The notes under the pieces: generated by a model
What the model was told of the DNA's origin: nothing
Seen by the model: the letters and a program-made list of their open reading frames with translations, nothing else
Database searches by the model: none
Program-made: the position numbers and the translations under genes
Shown: positions 36,571 through 49,006 of the stretch, in pieces
Position numbering within the stretch: position 1 is the stretch's first letter
Layout of the letters: the number at the start of each line of letters is the position of its first letter
Source: Delphinus delphis
Taxonomy: Eukaryota; Chordata; Mammalia; Artiodactyla; Delphinidae
Reading direction: 5' to 3'
DNA length: 64,000 nucleotides
Assembly: GCF_949987515.2 (NCBI RefSeq)
Contig: NC_082701.1
Location: 38,271,755-38,335,754 of the forward strand

Positions 36571-39333
36571 TCACTGAGTACCTCCAGAGCCCTGTGGGCC
36601 TGCTGCGAAACTTCCAGTCCCATTTGTTGATCCCTCGGAGGTCGTCTGTGTGTGCCTAGAGACGGGCAACACACCGTACGTTCCTTGATGAGAGCTACGT
36701 TTCCAGAGACCTCGACCGGCCTCAGGACAACATTGCTGCTGAGTCCGAAGTGCCCAGGAAGACTTTGTCATGGCCCTGGTGTGAGCTGCCATGTGATAAC
36801 ACTCTGTTTTGAATGCTTCGAGGCTGTTTTGAATGCTTCGAGGCCCTCGTACCTGGAGTCACTCTGCTCGAGGAGAAAGTCAGCATCTTGCCATGCGGTG
36901 TCGCTGACGCCACACCCAGCAGAAACACATGCCTGGAAGTAAGGCCCTGATTTGCCGTGCAGAAGCGGAGGCGTGCAGCAGTTTCCATGAGCCGGTGGCC
37001 TGTGCTCTGCGTACCTTTAACGGCAGCACAGTTTTCTGGACACCTAGGAGGCTAGCGTGGGCACCCAGTTGCCGGCAGGAACACTGAGTACCCCCAGGCG
37101 CACCTGGGTCTGCTAAGCAACATCCAGTACCGTAGCCCTGTACAGCCCCTCTGTGCTTGCCGAGCGTAGGGCAACGCACTGCACTCTCTTTTGAGGCGTC
37201 TTAATTTCCTCAGCACTCGCGCACGTTTACGAACTCCGTTCTGGCACGTCCCACATGGCGTAGAAGTCTTAGGCATTGCCTTAGTCTGAGCAGCACTCAG
37301 AGTAACCCTCGGCTTCGCATTCCATCCAGGACCTCCTGCTTGAAATCACCGTGCCTCCTAGAGGAAGTCGGCTTGCGTTCTGACTGCAGTTTAAGTCCTT
37401 TTCTTCCTGCGGCCCTGCAGGCTTTTGAATAGCCACAGGCCCAGAGGAGCAGCTACGGCGTTCCTTGGTTGAGGCAGTTCGCTTGATGCAGAACACTCTA
37501 CTTCGAGAAGCTGATTCAGGGAAAGACACACAGGGTAACCTGTGTCTCTTTGGACTTGTTAGAAACCACAGTGGGGTATGCTGAGTGTGCCCATGGAAAC
37601 GGGGGCCTGCTGGAACTAGCCTTGCTTTCCCATTTTGAAGGCTGCATTCATGCTGCCTTGAAGCTGCCTGACATCCCCTGCTCTTGACAGGCCTGTAAAC
37701 CCTGTAAGAATGTTTCTGGGGAGAAAATGAATTTGCTATCTAAACCAGGTGCTTCTGCGCCTGCGGTGTGGTCACCCTGACAAGCTCTAGCGCTAAAATG
37801 AAACTCAACGTGTGAACTTGCCTCCAGTTTAGGCCCTTAGTACCCATGTAGATACGGAGGCATGCAGCTCTTTCCATGAGTTCTTAGTCGCTTATATGCT
37901 TTATTATAAAGGAAGAAAACTTCTGAGCGCTCCTAGGCCTCTCGTGTATGCATCATTTCCCCTCCAAGTTCACTGAGTACCTCCAGAGCCCTGTGGGCCG
38001 GCTGCGAATCTTCCAGTCCCATTTGTTGATCCCTCGGAGGCCGTCTGTGCGTGCCTAGAGACGGGCAACACACTCTACGTTCCTTGAGGAGAGCTACATT
38101 TCCAGAGACCTCGACCGGCCTCAGGACAACATTGCTGGTGAGTCCGAAGTGCCCAGGAAAACTTTGTCATGGCACTTGTGTGAGCTGCCCTGTGATAATA
38201 CTCTGCTTTGACTGTTTCGAGGCCCTCGTACCTGCAGTCACTCTGCTCGAGGAGAAAGTCAGCATCTTGCCATGCGGTGTCGCTGACGGCACACCCAGCA
38301 GAAACACATGCCTGGAAGTGAGGTCCTGATTTGCCGTGCAGAAGCGGAGGCGTGCAGCAGTTTCCATGAGCCGGTGGCCTGTGCTCTGCGTACCTTTAAC
38401 GTGGACACCTAGGAAGCTAGCGTGGGCACCCTGTTGCCGGCAGGAACACTGAGTAGCCCCAGGCGCACCTGGGTCTGCTAAGCAACATCCAGTCCCGTAG
38501 CCCTTTAGAGCCCCTCTGTGCATGCCGAGCGTAGGGAAACGCACTGCACTCACTTTTGGAGCGTCTTAATTTCCTCAGCACTCGCGCACGTTCACGAACA
38601 CCGTTCTGGCACGTCCCACATGGCGTAGAAGTCTTAGGCGTTGCCCTAGTCTGAGCTGCACTCAGAGTAACCCTCGGCTTCGCATTCCATCCAGGACCTC
38701 CTGCCTGAAGTCACCATGCCTCCTAGAGGAAGTCGGCTTGCGTTCTGACTGCAGTTTAAGTCCTGTTCTTCCTGTGGCACTGCAGGCTTTCGAATAGCCT
38801 AGGCCCAGAGGAGCAGCTACGGCGTTCCTTGGTTGAGGCAGTTCGCTTGATGCAGAACACCCTACTTCGAGAAGCTGATTCAGGGAAGGAAACACAGGGT
38901 AACCTGTGTCTCTTTGGACTTGTTAGAAACCACAGTGGGGTATGCTGAGTGTGCCCATGGAAACGGGGGCCTGCTGGAACTAGCCTTGCTTTCCCATTTT
39001 GAAGGCCGCATTCATGCTGCGTTGAAGCTGCCTGATATTCCCTGCACTTGATAGTCCTGTAAACACTGTAAGAATGCTTCTGGGGAGAAAATGAATTTGC
39101 TGTCTAAACCAGGTGCTTCCGTGACTGCGGTGTGGTCAGCCTGACAAGCTCTAGCACTGAAAGGAAACTCAACGTGTGAACTTGCCTCCAGTTGAAGCCC
39201 TTAGTAGCCATGTAGATACGGAGGCCTACAGCTCTTTCCATGAGTTCTTAGTCGCTTATATGCTTTATTTTAAAGGAAGTACACTTCTGAGGACTCCTAG
39301 TCCTCTCGGGTATGCATCATTTCCCCTCCAAGT
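36571..39333 (+). repeat. A-B dimer 13 (T class with private changes)
   Basis: A is 36571-37969 and B is 37970-39333. Private changes are t at 36651 ('gtgtgtgcc') and c at 37172 ('gggcaacgc'). A has 'ttccag', not 'ttgtag', and it does not follow a hybrid. Its 3' part is T class ('aaaatgaaac', 'gagcgctcc', 'gaggtcctg'), and B has 'gctagcgtggg'. Confidence 0.97.
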
Positions 39334-42096
39334 TCACTGAGTACCTCCAGAGCCCTGTGGGCCTGCTGCGAAACTTGCAGTCCCATTTGTTGATCCCTCG
39401 GAGGTCGTCTGTGCGTGCCTAGAGACGGGCAACACACCGTACGTTCCTTGATGAGAGCTACGTTTCCAGAGACCTCGACCGGCCTCAGGACAACATTGCT
39501 GCTGAGTCCGAAGTGCCCAGGAAGACTTTGTCATGGCCCTGGTGTGAGCTGCCATGTGATAACACTCTGTTTTGAATGCTTCGAGGCTGTTTTGAATGCT
39601 TCGAGGCCCTCGTACCTGGAGTCACTCTGCTCGAGGAGAAAGTCAGCATCTTGCCATGCGGTGTCGCTGACGCCACACCCAGCAGAAACACATGCCTGGA
39701 AGTAAGGCCCTGATTTGCCGTGCAGAAGCGGAGGCGTGCAGCAGTTTCCATGAGCCGGTGGCCTGTGCTCTGCGTACCTTTAACGGCAGCACAGTTTTCT
39801 GGACACCTAGGAGGCTAGCGTGGGCACCCAGTTGCCGGCAGGAACACTGAGTACCCCCAGGCGCACCTGGGTCTGCTAAGCAACATCCAGTACCGTAGCC
39901 CTGTACAGCCCCTCTGTGCTGGCCGAGCGTAGGGAAACGCACTGCACTCTCTTTTGAGGCGTCTTAATTTCCTCAGCACTCGCGCACGTTTACGAACTCC
40001 GTTCTGGCACGTCCCACATGGCGTAGAAGTCTTAGGCATTGCCTTAGTCTGAGCAGCACTCAGAGTAACCCTCGGCTTCGCATTCCATCCAGGACCTCCT
40101 GCTTGAAATCACCGTGCCTCCTAGAGGAAGTCGGCTTGCGTTCTGACTGCAGTCTAAGTCCTTTTCTTCCTGCGGCCCTGCAGGCTTTTGAATAGCCACA
40201 GGCCCAGAGGAGCAGCTACGGCGTTCCTTGGTTGAGGCAGTTCGCTTGATGCAGAACACTCTACTTCGAGAAGCTGATTCAGGGAAAGACACACAGGGTA
40301 ACCTGTGTCTCTTTGGACTTGTTAGAAACCACAGTGGGGTATGCTGAGTGTGCCCATGGAAACGGGGGCCTGCTGGAACTAGCCTTGCTTTCCCATTTTG
40401 AAGGCTGCATTCATGCTGCCTTGAAGCTGCCTGACATCCCCTGCTCTTGACAGGCCTGTAAACCCTGTAAGAATGTTTCTGGGGAGAAAATGAATTTGCT
40501 ATCTAAACCAGGTGCTTCTGCGCCTGCGGTGTGGTCAGCCTGACAAGCTCTAGCGCTAAAAGGAAACTCAACGTGTGAACTTGCCTCCAGTTTAGGCCCT
40601 TAGTACCCATGTAGATACGGAGGCATGCAGCTCTTTCCATGAGTTCTTAGTCGCTTATATGCTTTATTATAAAGGAAGAAAACTTCTGAGCGCTCCTAGG
40701 CCTCTCGTGTATGCATCATTTCCCCTCCAAGTTCACTGAGTACCTCCAGAGCCCTGTGGGCCGGCTGCGAATCTTCCAGTCCCATTTGTTGATCCCTCGG
40801 AGGCCGTCTGTGCGTGCCTAGAGACGGGCAACACACTCTACGTTCCTTGAGGAGAGCTACATTTCCAGAGACCTCGACCGGCCTCAGGACAACATTGCTG
40901 GTGAGTCCGAAGTGCCCAGGAAAACTTTGTCATGGCACTTGTGTGAGCTGCCCTGTGATAATACTCTGCTTTGACTGTTTCGAGGCCCTCGTACCTGCAG
41001 TCACTCTGCTCGAGGAGAAAGTCAGCATCTTGCCATGCGGTGTCGCTGACGGCACACCCAGCAGAAACACATGCCTGGAAGTAAGGCCCTGATTTGCCGT
41101 GCAGAAGCGGAGGCGTGCAGCAGTTTCCATGAGCCGGTGGCCTGTGCTCTGCGTACCTTTAACGTGGACACCTAGGAAGCTAGCGTGGGCACCCTGTTGC
41201 CGGCAGGAACACTGAGTACCCCCAGGCGCACCTGGGTCTGCTAAGCAACATCCAGTCCCGTAGCCCTTTAGAGCCCCTCTGTGCATGCCGAGCGTAGGGA
41301 AACGCACTGCACTCACTTTTGGAGCGTCTTAATTTCCTCAGCACTCGCGCACGTTCACGAACACCGTTCTGGCACGTCCCACATGGCGTAGAAGTCTTAG
41401 GCGTTGCCCTAGTCTGAGCTGCACTCAGAGTAACCCTCGGCTTCGCATTCCATCCAGGACCTCCTGCCTGAAGTCACCATGCCTCCTAGAGGAAGTCGGC
41501 TTGCGTTCTGACTGCAGTTTAAGTCCTGTTCTTCCTGTGGCACTGCAGGCTTTCGAATAGCCTAGGCCCAGAGGAGCAGCTACGGCGTTCCTTGGTTGAG
41601 GCAGTTCGCTTGATGCAGAACACCCTACTTCGAGAAGCTGATTCAGGGAAGGAAACACAGGGTAACCTGTGTCTCTTTGGACTTGTTAGAAACCACAGTG
41701 GGGTATGCTGAGTGTGCCCATGGAAACGGGGGCCTGCTGGAACTAGCCTTGCTTTCCCATTTTGAAGGCCGCATTCATGCTGCGTTGAAGCTGCCTGATA
41801 TTCCCTGCACTTGATAGTCCTGTAAACACTGTAAGAATGCTTCTGGGGAGAAAATGAATTTGCTGTCTAAACCAGGTGCTTCCGTGACTGCGGTGTGGTC
41901 AGCCTGACAAGCTCTAGCACTGAAAGGAAACTCAACGTGTGAACTTGCCTCCAGTTGAAGCCCTTAGTAGCCATGTAGATACGGAGGCCTACAGCTCTTT
42001 CCATGAGTTCTTAGTCGCTTATATGCTTTATTTTAAAGGAAGTACACTTCTGAGGACTCCTAATCCTCTCGGGTATGCATCATTTCCCCTCCAAGT
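39334..42096 (+). repeat. A-B dimer 14 (ttgcag class)
   Basis: A is 39334-40732 and B is 40733-42096. It matches dimer 10 ('acttgcag', 'gctggccgag', B with 'gtaagg' and 'gagtacccc') except for 'ctctacg' in B and private c at 40154 ('agtctaag'). Its B is the last to carry 'gctagcgtggg' (t at 41186). Confidence 0.97.
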
Positions 42097-44859
42097 TCAC
42101 TGAGTACCTCCAGAGCCCTGTGGGCCTGCTGCGAAACTTCCAGTCCCATTTGTTGATCCCTCGGAGGTCGTCTGTGCGTGCCTAGAGACGGGCAACACAC
42201 CGTACGTTCCTTGATGAGAGCTACGTTTCCAGAGACCTCGACCGGCCTCAGGACAACATTGCTGCTGAGTCTGAAGTGCCCAGGAAGACTTTGTCATGGC
42301 CCTGGTGTGAGCTGCCATGTGATAACACTCTGTTTTGAATGCTTCGAGGCTGTTTTGAATGCTTCGAGGCCCTCGTACCTGGAGTCACTCTGCTCGAGGA
42401 GAAAGTCAGCATCTTGCCATGCGGTGTCGCTGACGCCACACCCAGCAGAAACACATGCCTGGAAGTAAGGCCCTGATTTGCCGTGCAGAAGCGGAGGCGT
42501 GCAGCAGTTTCCATGAGCCGGTGGCCTGTGCTCTGCGTACCTTTAACGGCAGCACAGTTTTCTGGACACCTAGGAGGCTAGCGTGGGCACCCAGTTGCCG
42601 GCAGGAACACTGAGTACCCCCAGGCGCACCTGGGTCTGCTAAGCAACATCCAGTACCGTAGCCCTGTACAGCCCCTCTGTGCTTGCCGAGCGTAGGGAAA
42701 CGCACTGCACCCTCTTTTGAGGCGTCTTAATTTCCTGAGCACTCGCGCACGTTTACGAACTCCGTTCTGGCACGTCCCACATGGCGTAGAAGTCTTAGGC
42801 ATTGCCTTAGTCTGAGCAGCACTCAGAGTAACCCTCGGCTTCGCATTCCATCCAGGACCTCCTGCTTGAAATCACCGTGCCTCCTAGAGGAAGTCGGCTT
42901 GCGTTCTGACTGCAGTTTAAGTCCTTTTCTTCCTGCGGCCCTGCAGGCTTTTGAATAGCCTCAGGCCCAGAGGAGCAGCTACGGCGTTCCTTGGTTGAGG
43001 CAGTTCGCTTGATGCAGAACACTCTACTTCGAGAAGCTGATTCAGGGAAAGACACACAGGGTAACCTGTGTCTCTTTGGACTTGTTAGAAACCACAGTGG
43101 GGTATGCTGAGTGTGCCCATGGAAACGGGGGCCTGCTGGAACTAGCCTTGCTTTCCCATTTTGAAGGCTGCATTCATGCTGCCTTGAAGCTGCCTGACAT
43201 CCCCTGCTCTTGACAGGCCTGTAAACCCTGTAAGAATGTTTCTGGGGAGAAAATGAATTTGCTATCTAAACCAGGTGCTTCTGCGCCTGCGGTGTGGTCA
43301 GCCTGACAAGCTCTAGCGCTAAAAGGAAACTCAACGTGTGAACTTGCCTCCAGTTTAGGCCCTTAGTACCCATGTAGATACGGAGGCATGCAGCTCTTTC
43401 CATGAGTTCTTAGTCGCTTATATGCTTTATTATAAAGGAAGAAAACTTCTGAGGACTCCTAGGCCTCTCGTGTATGCATCATTTCCCCTCCAAGTTCACT
43501 GAGTACCTCCAGAGCCCTGTGGGCTGGCTGCGAATCTTCCAGTCCCATTTGTTGATCCCTCGGAGGCCGTCTGTGCGTGCCTAGAGACGGGCAACACACT
43601 CTACGTTCCTTGAGGAGAGCTACATTTCCAGAGACCTCGACCGGCCTCAGGACAACATTGCTGGTGAGTCCGAAGTGCCCAGGAAAACTTTGTCATGGCA
43701 CTTGTGTGAGCTGCCCTGTGATAATACTCTGCTTTGACTGTTTCGAGGCCCTCGTACCTGCAGTCACTCTGCTCGAGGAGAAAGTCAGCATCTTGCCATG
43801 CGGTGTCGCTGACGGCACACCCAGCAGAAACACACGCCTGGAAGTGAGGCCCTGATTTGCCGTGCAGAAGCGGAGGCGTGCAGCAGTTTCCATGAGCCGG
43901 TGGCCTGTGCTCTGCGTACCTTTAACGTGGACACCTAGGAAGCTAGCGCGGGCACCCTGTTGCCGGCAGGAACACTGAGTAGCCCCAGGCGCACCTGGGT
44001 CTGCTAAGCAACATCCAGTCCCGTAGCCCTTTAGAGCCCCTCTGTGCATGCCGAGCGTAGGGAAACGCACTGCACTCACTTTTGGAGCGTCTTAATTTCC
44101 TCAGCACTCGCGCACGTTCACGAACACCGTTCTGGCACGTCCCACATGGCGTAGAAGTCTTAGGCGTTGCCCTAGTCTGAGCTGCACTCAGAGTAACCCT
44201 CGGCTTCGCATTCCATCCAGGACCTCCTGCCTGAAGTCACCATGCCTCCTAGAGGAAGTCGGCTTGCGTTCTGACTGCAGTTTAAGTCCTGTTCTTCCTG
44301 TGGCACTGCAGGCTTTCGAATAGCCTAGGCCCAGAGGAGCAGCTACGGCGTTCCTTGGTTGAGGCAGTTCGCTTGATGCAGAACACCCTACTTCGAGAAG
44401 CTGATTCAGGGAAGGAAACACAGGGTAACCTGTGTCTCTTTGGACTTGTTAGAAACCACAGTGGGGTATGCTGAGTGTGCCCATGGAAACGGGGGCCTGC
44501 TGGAACTAGCCTTGCTTTCCCATTTTGAAGGCCGCATTCATGCTGCGTTGAAGCTGCCTGATATTCCCTGCACTTGATAGTCCTGTAAACACTGTAAGAA
44601 TGCTTCTGGGGAGAAAATGAATTTGCTGTCTAAACCAGGTGCTTCCGTGACTGCGGTGTGGTCAGCCTGACAAGCTCTAGCACTGAAAGGAAACTCAACG
44701 TGTGAACTTGCCTCCAGTTGAAGCCCTTAGTAGCCATGTAGATACGGAGGCCTACAGCTCTTTCCATGAGTTCTTAGTCGCTTATATGCTTTATTTTAAA
44801 GGAAGTACACTTCTGAGGACTCCTAATCCTCTCGGGTATGCATCATTTCCCCTCCAAGT
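42097..44859 (+). repeat. A-B dimer 15 (E class)
   Basis: A is 42097-43495 and B is 43496-44859. It carries the same markers as dimer 1 at offset 41,450, including 'cctaatcc' before A and 'gctagcgcggg' in B. It marks the left end of the part of the array that repeats the start of the window. Confidence 0.97.
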
Positions 44860-47622
44860 TCACTGAGTACCTCCAGAGCCCTGTGGGCCTGCTGCGAAAC
44901 TTGCAGTCCCATTTGTTGATCCCTCGGAGGTCGTCTGTGCGTGCCTAGAGACGGGCAACACACCGTACGTTCCTTGATGAGAGCTACGTTTCCAGAGACC
45001 TCGACCGGCCTCAGGACAACATTGCTGCTGAGTCCGAAGTGCCCAGGAAGACTTTGTCATGGCCCTGGTGTGAGCTGCCATGTGATAACACTCTGTTTTG
45101 AATGCTTCGAGGCTGTTTTGAATGCTTCGAGGCCCTCGTACCTGGAGTCACTCTGCTCGAGGAGAAAGTCAGCATCTTGCCATGCGGTGTCGCTGACGCC
45201 ACACCCAGCAGAAACACATGCCTGGAAGTAAGGCCCTGATTTGCCGTGCAGAAGCGGAGGCGTGCAGCAGTTTCCATGAGCCGGTGGCCTGTGCTCTGCG
45301 TACCTTTAACGGCAGCACAGTTTTCTGGACACCTAGGAGGCTAGCGTGGGCACCCAGTTGCCGGCAGGAACACTGAGTACCCCCAGGCGCACCTGGGTCT
45401 GCTAAGCAACATCCAGTACCGTAGCCCTGTACAGCCCCTCTGTGCTTGCCGAGCGTAGGGAAACGCACTGCACCCTCTTTTGAGGCGTCTTAATTTCCTC
45501 AGCACTCGCGCACGTTTACGAACTCCGTTCTGGCACGTCCCACATGGCGTAGAAGTCTTAGGCATTGCCTTAGTCTGAGCAGCACTCAGAGTAACCCTCG
45601 TCTTCGCATTCCATCCAGGACCTCCTGCTTGAAATCACCGTGCCTCCTAGAGGAAGTCGGCTTGCGTTCTGACTGCAGTTTAAGTCCTTTTCTTCCTGCG
45701 GCCCTGCAGGCTTTTGAATAGCCACAGGCCCAGAGGAGCAGCTACGGCGTTCCTTGGTTGAGGCAGTTCGCTTGATGCAGAACACTCTACTTCGAGAAGC
45801 TGATTCAGGGAAAGACACACAGGGTAACCTGTGTCTCTTTGGACTTGTTAGAAACCACAGTGGGGTATGCTGAGTGTGCCCATGGAAACGGGGGCCTGCT
45901 GGAACTAGCCTTGCTTTCCCATTTTGAAGGCTGCATTCATGCTGCCTTGAAGCTGCCTGACATCCCCTGCTCTTGACAGGCCTGTAAACCCTGTAAGAAT
46001 GTTTCTGGGGAGAAAATGAATTTGCTATCTAAACCAGGTGCTTCTGCGCCTGCGGTGTGGTCACCCTGACAAGCTCTAGCGCTAAAAGGAAACTCAACGT
46101 GTGAACTTGCCTCCAGTTTAGGCCCTTAGTACCCATGTAGATACGGAGGCATGCAGCTCTTTCCATGAGTTCTTAGTCGCTTATATGCTTTATTATAAAG
46201 GAAGAAAACTTCTGAGGACTCCTAGGCCTCTCGTGTATGCATCATTTCCCCTCCAAGTTCACTGAGTACCTCCAGAGCCCTGTGGGCCGGCTGCGAATCT
46301 TCCAGTCCCATTTGTTGATCCCTCGGAGGCCGTCTGTGCGTGCCTAGAGACGGGCAACACACTCTACGTTCCTTGAGGAGAGCTACATTTCCAGAGACCT
46401 CGACCGGCCTCAGGACAACATTGCTGGTGAGTCCGAAGTGCCCAGGAAAACTTTGTCATGGCACTTGTGTGAGCTGCCCTGTGATAATACTCTGCTTTGA
46501 CTGTTTCGAGGCCCTCGTACCTGCAGTCACTCTGCTCGAGGAGAAAGTCAGCATCTTGCCATGCGGTGTCGCTGACGGCACACCCAGCAGAAACACACGC
46601 CTGGAAGTGAGGCCCTGATTTGCCGTGCAGAAGCGGAGGCGTGCAGCAGTTTCCATGAGCCGGTGGCCTGTGCTCTGCGTACCTTTAACGTGGACACCTA
46701 GGAAGCTAGCGCGGGCACCCTGTTGCCGGCAGGAACACTGAGTAGCCCCAGGCGCACCTGGGTCTGCTAAGCAACATCCAGTCCCGTAGCCCTTTAGAGC
46801 CCCTCTGTGCATGCCGAGCGTAGGGAAACGCACTGCACTCACTTTTGGAGCGTCTTAATTTCCTCAGCACTCGCGCACGTTCACGAACACCGTTCTGGCA
46901 CGTCCCACATGGCGTAGAAGTCTTAGGCGTTGCCCTAGTCTGAGCTGCACTCAGAGTAACCCTCGGCTTCGCATTCCATCCAGGACCTCCTGCCTGAAGT
47001 CACCATGCCTCCTAGAGGAAGTCGGCTTGCGTTCTGACTGCAGTTTAAGTCCTGTTCTTCCTGTGGCACTGCAGGCTTTCGAATAGCCTAGGCCCAGAGG
47101 AGCAGCTACGGCGTTCCTTGGTTGAGGCAGTTCGCTTGATGCAGAACACCCTACTTCGAGAAGCTGATTCAGGGAAGGAAACACAGGGTAACCTGTGTCT
47201 CTTTGGACTTGTTAGAAACCACAGTGGGGTATGCTGAGTGTGCCCATGGAAACGGGGGCCTGCTGGAACTAGCCTTGCTTTCCCATTTTGAAGGCCGCAT
47301 TCATGCTGCGTTGAAGCTGCCTGATATTCCCTGCACTTGATAGTCCTGTAAACACTGTAAGAATGCTTCTGGGGAGAAAATGAATTTGCTGTCTAAACCA
47401 GGTGCTTCCGTGACTGCGGTGTGGTCAGCCTGACAAGCTCTAGCACTGAAAGGAAACTCAACGTGTGAACTTGCCTCCAGTTGAAGCCCTTAGTAGCCAT
47501 GTAGATACGGAGGCCTACAGCTCTTTCCATGAGTTCTTAGTCGCTTATATGCTTTATTTTAAAGGAAGTACACTTCTGAGGACTCCTAATCCTCTCGGGT
47601 ATGCATCATTTCCCCTCCAAGT
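44860..47622 (+). repeat. A-B dimer 16 (ttgcag class)
   Basis: A is 44860-46258 and B is 46259-47622. It has 'acttgcag' at 44903, but it is preceded by an E-class B and by 'cctaatcc', the one exception to the T-before-ttgcag rule. Private t at 45601 ('cctcgtcttcg'). It directly precedes hybrid 3. Confidence 0.97.
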
Positions 47623-49006
47623 TCACTGAGTACCTCCAGAGCCCTGTGGGCCTGCTGCGAAACTTCCAGTCCCATTTGTTGATCCCTCGGAGGTCGTCTG
47701 TGCGTGCCTAGAGACGGGCAACACACCGTACGTTCCTTGATGAGAGCTACGTTTCCAGAGACCTCGACCGGCCTCAGGACAACATTGCTGCTGAGTCCGA
47801 AGTGCCCAGGAAGACTTTGTCATGGCCCTGGTGTGAGCTGCCATGTGATAACACTCTGTTTTGAATGCTTCGAGGCTGTTTTGAATGCTTCGAGGCCCTC
47901 GTACCTGGAGTCACTCTGCTCGAGGAGAAAGTCAGCATCTTGCCATGCGGTGTCGCTGACGCCACACCCAGCAGAAACACATGCCTGGAAGTGAGGCCCT
48001 GATTTGCCGTGCAGAAGCGGAGGCGTGCAGCAGTTTCCATGAGCCGGTGGCCTGTGCTCTGCGTACCTTTAACGTGGACACCTAGGAAGCTAGCGTGGGC
48101 ACCCTGTTGCCGGCAGGAACACTGAGTAGCCCCAGGCGCACCTGGGTCTGCTAAGCAACATCCAGTCCTGTAGCCCTTTAGAGCCCCTCTGTGCATGCCG
48201 AGCGTAGGGAAACGCACTGCACTCACTTTTGGAGCGTCTTAATTTCCTCAGCACTCGCGCACGTTCATGAACACCGTTCTGGCACGTCCCACATGGCGTA
48301 GAAGTCTTAGGCGTTGCCCTAGTCTGAGCTGCACTCAGAGTAACCCTCGGCTTCGCATTCCATCCAGGACCTCCTGCCTGAAGTCACCATGCCTCCTAGA
48401 GGAAGTCGGCTTGCGTTCTGACTGCAGTTTAAGTCCTGTTCTTCCTGTGGCACTGCAGGCTTTCGAATAGCCTAGGCCCAGAGGAGCAGCTACGGCGTTC
48501 CTTGGTTGAGGCAGTTCGCTTGATGCAGAACACCCTACTTCGAGAAGCTGATTCAGGGAAGGAAACACAGGGTAACCTGTGTCTCTTTGGACTTGTTAGA
48601 AACCACAGTGGGGTATGCTGAGTGTGCCCATGGAAACGGGGGCCTGCTGGAACTAGCCTTGCTTTCCCATTTTGAAGGCCGCATTCATGCTGCGTTGAAG
48701 CTGCCTGATATTCCCTGCACTTGATAGTCCTGTAAACACTGTAAGAATGCTTCTGGGGAGAAAATGAATTTGCTGTCTAAACCAGGTGCTTCCGTGACTG
48801 CGGTGTGGTCAGCCTGACAAGCTCTAGCACTGAAAGGAAACTCAACGTGTGAACTTGCCTCCAGTTGAAGCCCTTAGTAGCCATGTAGATACGGAGGCCT
48901 ACAGCTCTTTCCATGAGTTCTTAGTCGCTTATATGCTTTATTTTAAAGGAAGTACACTTCTGAGGACTCCTAATCCTCTCGGGTATGCATCATTTCCCCT
49001 CCAAGT
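47623..49006 (+). repeat. A/B hybrid monomer 3 (1384 bp)
   Basis: It has the same junction as hybrids 1 and 2 (last A base 47962, first B base 47993) and the same hybrid-only substitutions. It lies 41,450 bp from hybrid 1 and 26,251 bp from hybrid 2 (nine dimers plus one hybrid). Its left flank has 'cctaatcc', as for hybrid 1. Confidence 0.96.

Noticed and set aside
36651..37172. Private substitutions in dimer 13 as a sign of an older, functional unit
   Set aside because: Only a handful of changes, with a T-class 3' half shared with other dimers. This fits ordinary mutation in a homogenising array.
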